Positions 17,250-24,766 of a stretch of 64,000 nucleotides of DNA are shown here, piece by piece. Location of the stretch: contig JAGDZO010000019.1 of NCBI GenBank assembly GCA_049115815.1, positions 1-64,000 of the forward strand, written 5' to 3'. Below the pieces are notes generated by a model. It was not told the origin of the DNA. It ran no database searches and worked only from the letters and a program-made list of their open reading frames with translations. Position 1 is the stretch's first letter. Each line of letters begins with the position of its first letter. The stretch comes from Marinoscillum sp049115815. GTDB taxonomy: Bacteria > Bacteroidota > Bacteroidia > Cytophagales > Cyclobacteriaceae. The translations under genes and the position numbers were made by a program.

Positions 17250-18444
17250 ATCTCCATTTTGCGTCTAATAATACTTTACCAACAGGTGGTATTTCTAAAG
17301 TTTCATAATAAGCGCCCGGTATTACGTTTAACTCCATTGCATCTTGTAATCTATCCGCGTAGATTCCATCGATCTGAACACTAAATGTTAAAAAATAAAG
17401 ACCTGGCATTAATGATAGTTTATGAAATTCCAAAGTGTAGATTCCTTGCCCAGAGAATAGTGTTCCATTAAGTCTACTATGATGCAGCGCTACGTGATTC
17501 TGGCTATGATCTGATATTGATATACCTATAATTACTTTGGAATAATCAACCGGTGAAAACTCTTTGATCTCAAATTTTAGACTAAAACTCATTCCACAGC
17601 TCACCTCATCAATTCTTTGATTTTTTTCATCTAGGATATTTACTTTTTGTATTCTTAGTAGTCCATGACCTTCCCTATCGGTTCTTTCAAGAATATCTAT
17701 ACGAGCCAGTTTTTGATTTGATGACATATAGTTGCTAACTGCCTTTTCAATAGTCCCATTCGTTTGAACCGACCCTTGATTTAAAACTATCCCGTGCTTG
17801 CAGAGGTGATTTACCGCACCCATATTATGACTCACAAAAAGCACTGTCCTTCCCTCCCCTGCTACATCTTCCATCTTGCCGAGACACTTCTTCTGAAACT
17901 CGGCATCTCCTACAGCCAGCACTTCATCGATGATTAAAATCTCCGGCTCAAGATGAGCAGCCACTGAGAAGGCCAGTCTGACCTTCATACCACTGCTGTA
18001 GTGCTTCACGGGTGTATCAATGAATTTCTCTACTCCGCTAAACGCTACTATCTCATCAAACTTTGATGCGATTTCTTTTTTGGTCATTCCTAAGATCGTT
18101 CCGTTCAAATACACATTTTGACGACCTGAAAGCTCGGGGTGAAAACCAGTTCCTACTTCTAGGAGAGAAGAAACTCTGCCATTGATGGTCACGCGGCCTT
18201 TGGTAGGATAGGTGATTTTACTGAGTACTTTGAGTAGTGTGCTTTTACCTGCACCATTCTTACCTATGATTCCAATAGCCTCACCACGTTTCACTTCAAA
18301 GTTCAATTCTTTGAGTGCCCAGAAGTAGTCTTCCTCACTTTTGCTAAACCAATGGTTTATTGACTCACGAAAGCTAGTTGACTTCTTATGTCCTATTCTG
18401 TACTGCTTCCACAGGTCTTCTACTTTGATGGCTATATCACTCAT
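17221..18444 (-). CDS. wzt: ABC transporter ATPase with Wzt-like C-terminal domain
   Basis: 407 residues. The first about 240 form a polysaccharide-export ATPase: Walker A 'GIIGKNGAGKSTLLKVL', signature 'YSSGMKVRLAFSVA', Walker B 'EILIIDEVLAVGD' and H-loop 'VLFVSHNM'. The remaining about 160 residues are a beta-rich domain like Wzt_C ('FSLKFEIKEFSPVDYSKVII'), which in O-antigen exporters binds the modified terminus of the glycan. With the adjacent permease it forms the inner-membrane exporter that flips the lipid-linked polymer. The presence of the extra domain suggests export recognises a chain-end modification, perhaps by one of the FkbM methyltransferases encoded next. The start overlaps the permease stop as ATGA. 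Confidence 0.9.
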   Translation of the reverse strand: MSDIAIKVEDLWKQYRIGHKKSTSFRESINHWFSKSEEDYFWALKELNFEVKRGEAIGIIGKNGAGKSTLLKVLSKITYPTKGRVTINGRVSSLLEVGTGFHPELSGRQNVYLNGTILGMTKKEIASKFDEIVAFSGVEKFIDTPVKHYSSGMKVRLAFSVAAHLEPEILIIDEVLAVGDAEFQKKCLGKMEDVAGEGRTVLFVSHNMGAVNHLCKHGIVLNQGSVQTNGTIEKAVSNYMSSNQKLARIDILERTDREGHGLLRIQKVNILDEKNQRIDEVSCGMSFSLKFEIKEFSPVDYSKVIIGISISDHSQNHVALHHSRLNGTLFSGQGIYTLEFHKLSLMPGLYFLTFSVQIDGIYADRLQDAMELNVIPGAYYETLEIPPVGKVLLDAKWRYEGNLEKAI

Positions 18445-19250
18445 ACCAGGTCGGCCATGGTTCGCTCCATGCGTTTAAAGTACCAAATTCCAGAATTAAA
18501 GAGTGAGACAATCACTACTACAGATATGTAAGCAAATGGATGCAAACTCTCTAATCCAAAAAATGCGAACCTAAAGCCTTCAGTAATTGCTGCCATTGGA
18601 TTCAGATGATAAAGTAACTGATATTTTTCAGGCACCATACTCACAGGGTATGCTATTGGTGTGGCATAGAGCCCAATTTGGATCAGAAATGGCACTACAT
18701 GCTTAAAATCTCGGTAACGAATGGTCAAGGCACTCAGCCAAATACCTGTACCTAATGCTGCCATGACATTCAGTAGAAAAAATATAGGCAGTAGTATGAT
18801 ATTCCCAGAAATGGGCACTTGGTAAAAGATCATCAGGATGAGTAACATAAGAACAGCAATGGCAAAATCGACCAATGCCACCAAAGAAGTACTCAATGGT
18901 ATAATAAGCCTAGGGAAATAAATCTTCTTAATCACCTCTCCAGCACCAATAATCGACCCTCCACTCTGGCTCATTACAAAAGAAAAATATGACCAAGCAC
19001 TCATCCCAGCCAAAGCAAATACAGGATATGGAATCTCTCCAGTGTCCACCTTAATGGCCCTTCCAAAAATCAAGGTGAAAATCAATAAGGTTGCAACTGG
19101 CTGCAATACTGCCCAGGCCAAGCCAAGAACCGTTTGTGCATATCTCACTCTTAAATCACGCATCGCAAGAATCATAAATAGATCCTTGTAATGAAATAAC
19201 TCTTTCAAGTTGAGCCTTCGAGAAGACTCTGGGGTAATGACTGTCTTCAT
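18441..19250 (-). CDS. wzm: ABC-2 type polysaccharide export permease
   Basis: 269 residues with six hydrophobic segments. The cytoplasmic N-terminus 'FHYKDLFMILAMRDLRVRYA' and onward 'QTVLGLAWAVLQPVATLLIF' is the textbook start of Wzm/TagG/KpsM permeases, and 'YFPRLIIPLSTSLVALVDF' is the conserved coupling-helix region. It pairs with the downstream ATPase to export a lipid-linked polysaccharide. Both ends overlap neighbours by 4 bp (ATGA). Finding the exporter pair with many transferases supports an ABC-dependent rather than a Wzx/Wzy-dependent pathway. Confidence 0.9.
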   Translation of the reverse strand: MKTVITPESSRRLNLKELFHYKDLFMILAMRDLRVRYAQTVLGLAWAVLQPVATLLIFTLIFGRAIKVDTGEIPYPVFALAGMSAWSYFSFVMSQSGGSIIGAGEVIKKIYFPRLIIPLSTSLVALVDFAIAVLMLLILMIFYQVPISGNIILLPIFFLLNVMAALGTGIWLSALTIRYRDFKHVVPFLIQIGLYATPIAYPVSMVPEKYQLLYHLNPMAAITEGFRFAFFGLESLHPFAYISVVVIVSLFNSGIWYFKRMERTMADLV

Positions 19251-20545
19251 ATTATCAACCTCCTCCTACTCATTAAATATATAGTAGGCACAAAAAATAC
19301 CAGCATTGGAATCTTATATCTTACCAATGACCCAAAGTTATAGGTAGTCACTCCAATAGCAAACGAAAACAGGATGGCAAACACTATACAAAAAGTTAGC
19401 AGAGGTTCTTTTATCAAAATTTTCCAATTCGAATACCTTCTGATGCATATCAAGACCAAGCTCAGAATTAGTGTGTTTTCCATGGCCGCCAACAGCATAA
19501 CCGGATTTCGAACCTCCCATAAAAAGGGTCGAAAAAACGTAGTGCCAACAGCCGGTAAGAATTTCCTAACTAATCCTGAAGTGCTAAAATCGTAATCGCC
19601 CAAACTATACCCCGATCCACCATCTCGGTTACTTACGTAATAATTCCATTTAGCCGTTTGTTCAGCTGTATAAATTACGTTCTCCAATGAATATCTGCCT
19701 TCAAACTCACCAAGATACAAGCCTATTCCATATGCAGAGCCTATTCCTAGTAGTACCAGCACAGGTACAATCAAGATACGCAGAACTTGATTCCTGACTT
19801 TAGTTTGGTATCGTATGAAAAACCAGAATCCCAGCGCCGGCAACAAACAAATGAGAATATAAATCTTAATTACAAACAAAGTGTAGGCCGCAATAAGGAC
19901 AAGCACTAGGTTCGGAATAAGCCGTACTCCCCCTTTGCCTATTTGTACTATCCCATAAAACAACCAGCCAACAGCCGCTAGCGTGATGGTATCTTTTAGC
20001 AAGCCTGATCCCCAAAAAAATAAAGATGGAAAAAATAGGATGCTCCAAGCCAGCTGTCTACTATACCTTGGGTAGTACCCTACAAACACCAAATAGGTCA
20101 TCCAAATACCTGTGAAGCTAAGTGCAGCAAAAAGCAAAGCTGTCGCTAAATAGGTATGAAAAGTGAATATGTCAAAAAACGAAGCAAAGCGAACAACGGC
20201 ATAGGAAGCACTATCCCCGTAAGTATAGATCTGCTGCGCATATTCAAAATTTTCTGGGGTATATTCCATATTGCCGAATATCATGGATAATCCAACAAAG
20301 GGATCATTCATAAAGGCGTCATGAACATGCTTGCTGCCAAGATGAAAATAGGTAAAGGTATCTCCACCTCCGTAGTAGAATTGGTAAATCAATCCGACTG
20401 CTATGGCTCCAAAAAACTTTAGAAGTAATGCTGGGTAATAGTACTTCCTAGTCTTATGATCAGTGGCAAAAGGTCGCAGATAGTAGGCCAAGCCAAGCAA
20501 AAGCAATAAATAGATAGGTGTAACAAATAAATCCTGTAAAGTCAC
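19247..20545 (-). CDS. Polytopic membrane protein with GGGDTxxYF motif
   Basis: 432 residues, GTG start at 20545, about ten membrane segments. After the second segment an outside loop reads 'YQFYYGGGDTFTYFHLGSKH', and a later loop 'FFPSLFFWGSGLLKDTI' is also conserved-looking. I recognise the type as one often found beside Bacteroidota glycan genes but do not know a proven function; a GT-C-like transferase, a ligase or a polymerase are possible. It is the first gene of the 20-kb minus-strand operon, only 19 bp from the divergent GT4 start, so the operon promoter must lie in that short gap or inside the neighbour. Confidence 0.6.
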   Translation of the reverse strand: MTLQDLFVTPIYLLLLLGLAYYLRPFATDHKTRKYYYPALLLKFFGAIAVGLIYQFYYGGGDTFTYFHLGSKHVHDAFMNDPFVGLSMIFGNMEYTPENFEYAQQIYTYGDSASYAVVRFASFFDIFTFHTYLATALLFAALSFTGIWMTYLVFVGYYPRYSRQLAWSILFFPSLFFWGSGLLKDTITLAAVGWLFYGIVQIGKGGVRLIPNLVLVLIAAYTLFVIKIYILICLLPALGFWFFIRYQTKVRNQVLRILIVPVLVLLGIGSAYGIGLYLGEFEGRYSLENVIYTAEQTAKWNYYVSNRDGGSGYSLGDYDFSTSGLVRKFLPAVGTTFFRPFLWEVRNPVMLLAAMENTLILSLVLICIRRYSNWKILIKEPLLTFCIVFAILFSFAIGVTTYNFGSLVRYKIPMLVFFVPTIYLMSRRRLII

Positions 20546-20552
20546 CGATGTT

Positions 20553-20560
20553 TAACTTTG
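20553..20560 (+). promoter_or_regulatory. Candidate Bacteroidota -7 box
   Basis: TAACTTTG matches the Bacteroidota -7 consensus TAnnTTTG, and lies 4 bp before the GTG start of the GT4 gene. No good -33 TTTG is seen at the right distance (CCTG is the closest). If used, the transcript would be almost leaderless. A chance match in AT-rich DNA is quite possible. Confidence 0.22.
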
Positions 20561-20564
20561 GCTT

Positions 20565-21794
20565 GTGAAAATAATTTTTTTAGCTCCTTACCCCTTGCGT
20601 TCTGCTCCTTCTCAGAGGTTTAGATTTGAGCATTTCTTCAAATCTATGGAAGAAAAGGGTTTTATCTGGGAATTTCAATCTTTTCTAACGGAGAAAGGCT
20701 GGAGCGTCATTTACTCAAATGGAAATTGGCTATCCAAAATCACAAGTACGCTAGCTGGTTTTTTAATAAGACTATTGCTCCTGTTCCGTATTCGTTCTTT
20801 CGATCTTGTTTTCATTCATCGCGAATTAACCCCTTTCGGCCCTCCCGTTTTTGAATGGTTAATCAGCAGAGTTTTCCGAAAGAAGGTCATCTATGATTTT
20901 GATGATGCTATCTGGATGAGCGACAGGACTCAAGAATCAACTCTCTGGAGATGGCTAAAATGGAGGAATAAAGTAGCCCTTCTCTGCAAATGGAGTTGGA
21001 AGGTGTCTGTAGGCAACAACTTTCTAGGAGATTTTGCACGACAGCATTGTTCGCATGTAGTATTAATTCCCACTATCGTGAATTCGGATGTTCATGCACG
21101 TGGAGTGTCTGCGCTTCGACAGGCTCAGCGTGACACTCATAAGCAGGCTATGCCTGATATGCCTGAACAGGCTCAGCATGACATACAACAAGCTCAGAGC
21201 GACACAAAAGCAAATCCACAACATAATCACATTAACACATTAACACTTTCCAAACCTGCCAAACCTACAATCGGCTGGACTGGCTCACATTCTACCCTTG
21301 CATATTTGGATGATCTGATTCCTGTGCTAAAAGAATTACAATCGGATTATAAATTCACTTTTTTAGTCATTGCCAATAAAAATCCCCACTTGCCATTGGA
21401 TGACTTTGAGTTTATCAATTGGTCACAAGAATATGAAGTAGAAGATCTGTTAAAAATCGATATTGGCGTCATGCCACTAAAGGATACACATTGGGAAAAA
21501 GGCAAATGTGGATTCAAACTTATTCAATATTTTGCCATGGAGATTCCCGCCGTAGCATCTCCTGTGGGCGTCAACAATCATCTCATAAAAGATAATCACA
21601 ATGGCTATTTCGCACGAAACAAAGATGAATGGAAGCAGCAGTTAATCAAGCTACTTTCAGACCAAGAACTTAGATCTAGAATGGGAAAGGAAGGCAGAAA
21701 ACTGATAGAAAGCAGTTACTCGGTTTCTAGTCTAAATGAAAAATTCCTCTCGCTATTTGATGAGGATTCAGTAAAAACCTCATCTGAAGAATAA
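20565..21794 (+). CDS. Glycosyltransferase family 4 with repeat-derived insert
   Basis: 409 residues, GTG start. 'IFLAPYPLRSAPSQRFRFEH' at the N-terminus is a typical opening of a Bacteroidota GT4 subgroup; 'FDLVFIHRELTPFGPP' and 'KKVIYDFDDAIWMS' follow. The donor half starts at 'PTIGWTGSHSTLAYL' and includes 'GVMPLKDTHWEKGKCGFKLI' (EX7-like region with K-C-G-F-K) and 'MEIPAVASPVGVNNHLI'. Between the halves, residues about 178-232 are a low-complexity Gln/Asp-rich insert (VSALRQAQRDT ... EQAQHDI ... QQAQSDT ... HINTLTLSK) that the family lacks; the DNA there is made of repeat-like units. The insert falls at the interdomain linker, so activity may survive. The 3' end overlaps the convergent dehydratase by 79 bp. 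Confidence 0.85.
   Translation: MKIIFLAPYPLRSAPSQRFRFEHFFKSMEEKGFIWEFQSFLTEKGWSVIYSNGNWLSKITSTLAGFLIRLLLLFRIRSFDLVFIHRELTPFGPPVFEWLISRVFRKKVIYDFDDAIWMSDRTQESTLWRWLKWRNKVALLCKWSWKVSVGNNFLGDFARQHCSHVVLIPTIVNSDVHARGVSALRQAQRDTHKQAMPDMPEQAQHDIQQAQSDTKANPQHNHINTLTLSKPAKPTIGWTGSHSTLAYLDDLIPVLKELQSDYKFTFLVIANKNPHLPLDDFEFINWSQEYEVEDLLKIDIGVMPLKDTHWEKGKCGFKLIQYFAMEIPAVASPVGVNNHLIKDNHNGYFARNKDEWKQQLIKLLSDQELRSRMGKEGRKLIESSYSVSSLNEKFLSLFDEDSVKTSSEE
21096..21255 (+). repeat. Repeat-derived in-frame insert in GT4
   Basis: Three copies of a 17-bp unit with the core ACAGGCTCAGCATGACA lie at 21119-21135 (one mismatch), 21167-21183 (exact) and 21188-21204 (degenerate), spaced 48 and 21 bp apart, both multiples of three. 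The first is preceded by GCGCTTCG, giving a CTTCGACAGGCTCAGC string that I know as a widespread intergenic repeat in many bacteria including Bacteroidota. A second short tandem unit follows at about 21228-21246 (ACATTAACACATTAACAC). The whole stretch is open and translated inside the glycosyltransferase. Confidence 0.6.
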
Positions 21795-22696
21795 GTCTTA
21801 ATAACTGATGGCAAACAACCAAATTCGTCTAGACCAACATCTACATTCACGGCTTCTGGCAAAATAAGGTAATACTGCCCATTCACTACACTTCTTTCTA
21901 ATTCAGAGCTAGTAGCCAATTTTTCATGAGTTTTCTCGTATGAAGGCTGACCTCCCAAGGCCAACTTGAGCATCGGAAACTGCTCTTTTACAAAATCCAG
22001 AATTCTTACGGATCGGAGTTTGGGTAGCATAATACAACCTCCTAGATCCTTTTGCACCAAAGCTTCAATGAGCGAATATGCAGCTTCTAAAGAATTGGTA
22101 AATCGCGTAAGCTTGGGCGAGTATATTTTTAACTCATCTCCATCATTTAGCTTCAACACTTTATCGGCGATAGAGCCTGGTGAGCCGATCAGGTTTCCCA
22201 ATCGGATTATACTAGTAGATAAATTCTCTTCATTTGCATTCAATACCAATTTCTCTCCCGCCTGCTTAGAATTGCCATAGACAGATACGGGCTCTACAGC
22301 CTTATCGGAAGAAATAAACACCAACTTCGCCACTCCGTTAGTTTGACTCGCAGCTATCACATTTTCAGTCCCCGTGACGTTAGTCTTGTAGCATTCTTTA
22401 GGGTTATGTTCGCATGTGCTCACTTGTTTCAAGGCCGCAGCATGAATGATGATATCCACACTTTTGGTCGCCTCAATCAAGCGCTCTCTATCTCTCACAT
22501 CTCCAATAACAAATTCCACATTGGAGGCAAGATCACCCAATTGCATCTTCAAATTAAAGTGCTTCAATTCATCCCTTGAGTATACTATGACCTTCGCGCC
22601 ATTAGAAGAGAATTGCTTGGTCAAATAACTCCCCAAATAACCGGCTCCTCCGGTGATCAAAATCTTTTTACCGATAATTTCTTCTTTGGATTCCAT
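21716..22696 (-). CDS. SDR nucleotide-sugar 4,6-dehydratase/epimerase (CapD-like)
   Basis: 326 residues. The Rossmann motif 'ILITGGAGYLGSYLTKQF', 'VIGDVRDRERL', 'IIHAAALKQVSTCEHNPKEC' and 'KTNVTGTENVI', then the catalytic 'SSDKAVEPVSVYGNSK' (Ser/Thr-x-Asp-Lys, Tyr-x3-Lys) match the UDP-GlcNAc 4,6-dehydratase (inverting) / CapD-FlaA1 group, soluble short form. It probably makes a UDP-4-keto-6-deoxy-hexose for the nearby glycan genes. The C-terminus ends 'TYSSDEVFTESS...LETE' and overlaps the end of the GT4 on the other strand by 79 bp. It begins exactly one base after the upstream TPR gene ends, so they are co-transcribed. Confidence 0.82.
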   Translation of the reverse strand: MESKEEIIGKKILITGGAGYLGSYLTKQFSSNGAKVIVYSRDELKHFNLKMQLGDLASNVEFVIGDVRDRERLIEATKSVDIIIHAAALKQVSTCEHNPKECYKTNVTGTENVIAASQTNGVAKLVFISSDKAVEPVSVYGNSKQAGEKLVLNANEENLSTSIIRLGNLIGSPGSIADKVLKLNDGDELKIYSPKLTRFTNSLEAAYSLIEALVQKDLGGCIMLPKLRSVRILDFVKEQFPMLKLALGGQPSYEKTHEKLATSSELERSVVNGQYYLILPEAVNVDVGLDEFGCLPSVIKTYSSDEVFTESSSNSERNFSFRLETE

Positions 22697-23866
22697 CTAC
22701 AGCTCCTTTAGCCTGGCCTTTGCCTCCTTATTGGCAGAGTGCTTCCTATTAGTTAGACTTCTGACTTTTTTATAATAATCTTTCGCCGCATCTAGATCTT
22801 CCTCACGCTCCGCGATCCTTCCAAGGTGCAATGCAGCAAAAATATAATAGCCCATATCTGTAGCTTCCGCCGCTTCACCATATTCCATCGCCCACTTAAA
22901 GTACTTTGAGGCCTCAGCATAATTTCTCCTCATCTCGTTCATATGACCCAAGAAGAAGGAGGCATACCGGCCAGAATTGTATTCATAACCTGCGTATGCA
23001 CTGTCAATTCGGTTCAATATCGATTTTGACTCGAAGATCGCTTGATCATACTTACCAGATTGATACAGCAACCGCGCATGAAACCGATGAAAGTAAGCAT
23101 TGTTCGGAAAGGTTTTGTGTAGATAGCTCGAAAGCTGCAAGGAGCCTTCAATATCATTTTCTTCATAGTAAGAGATACGCATAAGATAATACTGCGCTTC
23201 TGTGCGGGTGTAAAATGCATTTCGAGCGACCTCTTTCAATTGCTCAATACCCAATTCTTTATCTCCATCTGGAAAAATGGCCATGATAGGCCTCAAAAAC
23301 GGATAATTTTCAGGCACCCATTCCGCATAATAATTGAACAAAGCATCGCCAAAGAGTAGCTCAGGACTCAAATCCCCATGCCCCTTGCATTCCTCTAGAT
23401 AGTTAAGAGCATTTTTACCAGCGGATGCTGCACGTGTCCAATTTCGTCTTTCGGAATGAAGACGTCCTTCAAACGCATAAGTAGCTGCAAGCATGAATGC
23501 CCCTTCTATCTTATCATAGTCTTCATAAAGTCGCTCAGCCAAAACCCGTGATGTATCCATATAAGCATAAAAGGTTGCATCATATTCTTCATTCTTGAAA
23601 TTGGGCAGAATGCGCCACCAATAGTTCAACCCCATCAAAAAATATGGCAGAGGATGCCACGCATATTGATTTCGCAAATAGCGAAAATGAGACATGGACC
23701 GCTCAAATTCGAAATTGTACATATCATTGATTGCTTGAGTAGCTTCCATCTGCACAAACGGATTAGAGAGCAGGCTATAATTACTATCTAGTCTTGCGGG
23801 CACTACTTGTGCTTTCAGTTCTGCAAAACCTATAGTAAGTATCAAAATGACCAGGAAATTCTTCAT
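22697..23866 (-). CDS. Secreted TPR-repeat protein
   Basis: 389 residues with a signal peptide (FLVILILTIGFAELKAQ, cleavage before Gln-Val). The mature part consists of degenerate tetratricopeptide helices throughout, clearest in 'YYLMRISYYEENDIEGSLQL', 'FHRFHARLLYQSGKYDQAIF' and 'AALHLGRIAEREEDLDAAKD'. It is probably a periplasmic or outer-membrane-associated scaffold. The stop abuts the start of the dehydratase with no spacer. It is divergent from the membrane-protein gene at 23950. No function can be assigned beyond protein-protein interaction. Confidence 0.72.
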   Translation of the reverse strand: MKNFLVILILTIGFAELKAQVVPARLDSNYSLLSNPFVQMEATQAINDMYNFEFERSMSHFRYLRNQYAWHPLPYFLMGLNYWWRILPNFKNEEYDATFYAYMDTSRVLAERLYEDYDKIEGAFMLAATYAFEGRLHSERRNWTRAASAGKNALNYLEECKGHGDLSPELLFGDALFNYYAEWVPENYPFLRPIMAIFPDGDKELGIEQLKEVARNAFYTRTEAQYYLMRISYYEENDIEGSLQLSSYLHKTFPNNAYFHRFHARLLYQSGKYDQAIFESKSILNRIDSAYAGYEYNSGRYASFFLGHMNEMRRNYAEASKYFKWAMEYGEAAEATDMGYYIFAALHLGRIAEREEDLDAAKDYYKKVRSLTNRKHSANKEAKARLKEL

Positions 23867-23949
23867 TGTAAGTGGTTTATTGTCCGGTTAAGACAACTAT
23901 TGTTCCAAAACCTCAGCTCCTTTATATTATTCGTACGAAATTAGTCGCA

Positions 23950-24597
23950 ATGAATTGGTTTATTAATTTTCGCGAACGTTTTCTGCAAGATTGGTACGGC
24001 ATTAATGGTATTGTGTTTTTCATCTTACTGTGTTTGCTGTATTTCGCCACTTTCATGGTGAAGAAATTATTTATCCTGGAAGGAATTGCTGCTTTCGAAA
24101 TTCTGGAAGAACGGGGTGAAATGTGGGTGATGAATTTGTTTTTTGGTCTGCAAAATTTAGGCGTTCCGTTTTTCTTGGCTTGGAAATTTACTTTGACTTC
24201 CTTTATCCTATGGGTCGGGTGCTTTTTGTTTGGCTATAGGGTCACATACGCCCAGTTGTGGAAGATGGTCATGATCATGGAGCTTATCTTCATTATTCCA
24301 GAACTACTCAAAGTAGTTTGGTTTACCATAGGACAATCGGACCCTAACTATCATGACTATATCGCATTTTATCCATTGAGCCTCATTAACCTTTTTGATT
24401 ATGAATCGATTAGTACCGCATGGCACTACCCTCTAAAAAGCATCAATCTTTTTGAAATTACCTATTGGGGATTGCTCATTCTCGGAGTGTTTTCGTTAAG
24501 TAACAAAAAGGTCAAATACTCGGCCTTGATTGTGACCACTTCATACGTTCTCACATTCATCCTTTGGCTTATTTATTACTTAATAGTCTACAAATAG
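23950..24597 (+). CDS. Five-helix membrane protein, Yip1-like
   Basis: 215 residues from the ATG at 23950; an upstream in-frame start at 23872 would add a hydrophilic leader and is less likely. After an amphipathic N-terminus (MNWFINFRERFLQDWYGI) there are five hydrophobic segments. 'IAFYPLSLINLFD' and 'WHYPLKSINLFEITYWGLLI' near residues 140-175 recall Bacteroidota Yip1-domain-like proteins, in which a cytoplasmic segment precedes four or five helices. The function is unknown. A small GC-rich hairpin (24600-24615) follows the stop but lacks a T-run. Confidence 0.6.
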   Translation: MNWFINFRERFLQDWYGINGIVFFILLCLLYFATFMVKKLFILEGIAAFEILEERGEMWVMNLFFGLQNLGVPFFLAWKFTLTSFILWVGCFLFGYRVTYAQLWKMVMIMELIFIIPELLKVVWFTIGQSDPNYHDYIAFYPLSLINLFDYESISTAWHYPLKSINLFEITYWGLLILGVFSLSNKKVKYSALIVTTSYVLTFILWLIYYLIVYK

Positions 24598-24766
24598 TTC
24601 TTTGCTCACGCAAAGCCCAGCATTCATTTAACGTTTTTTGGATAACTCTATTCCCTCCTTTTCGATTCTTTTGAAGATGCTTGTAGGTGTGAAGTGATTA
24701 ACAAATTGAATCCTCCGTTTTATAGCGCATTATTGCTAATTTCGCCAAGTTGACAGAAAAAGAATC

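Noticed and set aside
1..20545. Wzx/Wzy-dependent pathway for the polysaccharide locus
   Set aside because: No flippase of the Wzx type was recognised, while a Wzm/Wzt exporter pair is clear; the two unknown membrane proteins (3527 and 19247) remain possible polymerases or GT-C enzymes.
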